NCBI GenBank assembly: GCA_016297325.1 | Contig: JAEDGW010000071.1 | Span: 1 to 13,839, forward strand | DNA length: 13,839 bases | DNA from: Coprococcus sp. | GTDB taxonomy: Bacteria > Bacillota > Clostridia > Lachnospirales > Lachnospiraceae | Direction: 5' to 3' | Shown here: piece after piece, positions 12,883 through 13,839 of the stretch | Numbering within the stretch: the first letter of the stretch is position 1 | Layout: each line of letters opens with the position of its first letter | The notes under the pieces: model-generated | The model's database searches: none | What the model saw: only the letters and a program-made list of their open reading frames with translations | What the model was told of the DNA's origin: nothing | Made by a program: the position numbers and the translations under genes

Positions 12883-13037
12883 AAAACATCTGGTTATCTC
12901 ATTAGACAAGATGACCGCGGGCAGTCTTGCTTTTAGCAGTTAAGAGAGCTGACACAGGAATCCACGGCAGAGATATGGCGTGGAGCAGCTATAGCCTAAA
13001 ACAAAGCAGAAAGCAACAATATAGAAAATGTTAAATG

Positions 13038-13076
13038 TAGAATAAAATGACCAAGTCGGTTATAATTAATACCGAC
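13038..13076 (+). promoter_or_regulatory. Candidate promoter with palindromic operator for the response regulator
   Basis: A perfect TATAAT at 13061-13066 has a poor -35 (TAGAAT 13038-13043) at 17 bp. The -10 box sits between the arms of a perfect inverted repeat, GTCGGT (13055-13060) and ACCGAC (13071-13076), separated by 10 bp. A dimeric regulator bound there would cover the -10. The RNA start would be about 85 nt before the ATG. Confidence 0.5.
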
Positions 13077-13159
13077 AAGCTGAATCTCAAAAGAAAAGAC
13101 GAAGCAAAAGCATCGCATGGTTATGGTTGTTTGTGATAAATAGAAAGGATAGTGGCGGA

Positions 13160-13839
13160 ATGTACAGGATTTTGATAGTGGATGATGAGAGGATAGAGAG
13201 AAATGGAATCAGATTCCTCCTGAAAAAGCTGAATATGGAATTCGATATAGATGAGGCTGTGAATGGGCTTGATGCACTTGAGAAGATCCGGAAGGAAGAT
13301 TACGATATTCTGCTCACGGATGTGAAGATGCCATTTATGGATGGAATTGAGCTGATAGACAACGTGGTGAATGAGAAAAAGAAACTGCGTTGTGTTATCT
13401 TTAGCGGCTGCAATGAATTTGACTATGCGAAGCGGGCTATACGTCTCGGCGTGGTGGATTATATATTGAAGCCTGTGGATCCGAAAGAGTTCAAGGACAC
13501 CATGGACAAGGTGGTAAATGAACTTGAGGAGGCCAGGGCGTCTGATGAACTTAAGAGTAAGAGCATAGAATTCCTTTATGAGCACGCACTTTATATGCTT
13601 GTAAATGGTGAGAATATAGATGCTATACGAAAGGAATATAACGGACTTGAACTTGATTTTGCAAAGTTCAGGAGGATACTTCTTGTTGAGTTCAACAGGG
13701 ATTTCTTTGGCAGAAGGGATGTTGATTTCAAGAAGAATGAGAAGATAACAGGGCTTGGCATACAGCGTTACCTGAATCTGAACCAGCAGCAGGAGCTTAT
13801 ATTCCTGGGGGCTGGCATCGATGCTGTGGAGGTTGCCGG
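13160..13839 (+). CDS. YesN-like response regulator, N-terminal part (cut by the right edge)
   Basis: The frame from the ATG at 13160 stays open to the right edge, giving 226 residues. Residues 1-120 form a receiver domain: MYRILIVDDE with acidic pocket Asp8/Asp9, phosphoacceptor Asp54 in LLTDVKMPFMDG, Ser82 in VIFSG, and Lys104 in DYILKP. The segment EFDYAKRAIRLGVVDYILKPVD is typical of YesN/AraC-type regulators of Firmicutes, which carry a long helical linker and a C-terminal AraC helix-turn-helix; the linker begins here and the DNA-binding part would lie beyond the window. A partner histidine kinase (YesM type) is expected nearby but is not seen. The ribosome site is modest: GGCGGA is directly adjacent to the ATG and AAAGGA (13144-13149) is 10 bases away. 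Such pairs often control sugar uptake, but the target here is unknown. Confidence 0.9.
   Translation, partial: MYRILIVDDERIERNGIRFLLKKLNMEFDIDEAVNGLDALEKIRKEDYDILLTDVKMPFMDGIELIDNVVNEKKKLRCVIFSGCNEFDYAKRAIRLGVVDYILKPVDPKEFKDTMDKVVNELEEARASDELKSKSIEFLYEHALYMLVNGENIDAIRKEYNGLELDFAKFRRILLVEFNRDFFGRRDVDFKKNEKITGLGIQRYLNLNQQQELIFLGAGIDAVEVA

Larger units (their letters stand above)
12295..13159. other. Repeat-rich 865-bp region without genes
   Basis: No supported coding frame is seen. In order, it holds a five-copy 17-bp tandem repeat (12301-12385); a hairpin with GCTGCCT (12396-12402) pairing with AGGCAGC (12438-12444) and an inner GTAAT (12413-12417) with ATTAC (12432-12436); the malQ-glgP terminator (12506-12541); a degenerate GCTTGCTGG repeat cluster (12582-12720); an array of AAAAAGATA motifs (12742-12882); and a promoter/operator candidate for the response regulator (13038-13076). 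Confidence 0.7.

Noticed and set aside
12905..12940. Hairpin CAAGA...TCTTG followed by CTTTTA as a terminator
   Set aside because: Only five clean pairs with an unpaired GC-rich middle; too weak to call.
13121..13585. 154-codon minus-strand frame over the response regulator
   Set aside because: It lies opposite the conserved receiver domain and has no domain features of its own.

Overview
The window looks like a chromosomal stretch from a low- to mid-GC, Gram-positive Clostridia-type bacterium, most likely a Lachnospiraceae gut organism. This rests on AGGAGG-type ribosome sites, consensus sigma-A promoters with 17-bp spacers, intrinsic terminators, and the gene mix: VanZ-like protein, C69 dipeptidase, AraC/cupin regulator, YesN-like response regulator, MalQ and GlgP. 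Genus cannot be fixed from sequence alone.

Layout. (1) 1-1072: the C-terminal end of an AT-rich gene cut by the left edge, possibly a reverse-transcriptase/abortive-infection type protein, then about 580 bp without genes that holds three terminator-like hairpins. (2) 1073-4004: three separately promoted genes, namely a membrane-anchored transglutaminase-like protein, a lone type IV pilin-like protein, and a DHH-family phosphoesterase. (3) 4005-7162: a promoter, a ~190-nt potentially structured leader and an intrinsic terminator directly ahead of a TTG-started AT-rich gene (possibly a PBECR4/BECR-fold nuclease). It is followed closely by a vanZ-like gene and a C69 dipeptidase gene that are probably translationally coupled. 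(4) 7159-8046 (minus): an AraC-family regulator that converges on the dipeptidase gene, the two stop codons sharing one CTAG. It is divergent from the next gene. (5) 8365-12294: one 1309-codon frame fusing 4-alpha-glucanotransferase (MalQ) to alpha-glucan phosphorylase (GlgP). A 3 x 14-residue repeat lies near the MalQ end, and a strong Shine-Dalgarno and ATG are retained inside the frame at the GlgP start. (6) 12295-13159: a repeat-rich non-coding region with a 5 x 17-bp tandem repeat, a strong terminator, a GCTTGCTGG-type degenerate repeat cluster, an array of AAAAAGATA motifs, and a palindrome around a TATAAT box. (7) 13160-end: the start of a YesN-like response regulator.

Functionally, MalQ and GlgP act one after the other on maltodextrin/glycogen: MalQ rearranges short glucans into longer ones and GlgP phosphorolyses those to glucose-1-phosphate. 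The divergent AraC regulator is a plausible but unproven controller. The most unusual points are the MalQ-GlgP fusion with internal initiation signals, the leader-terminator-nuclease-like arrangement at 4022-4941, and the ordered repeats upstream of the response regulator.
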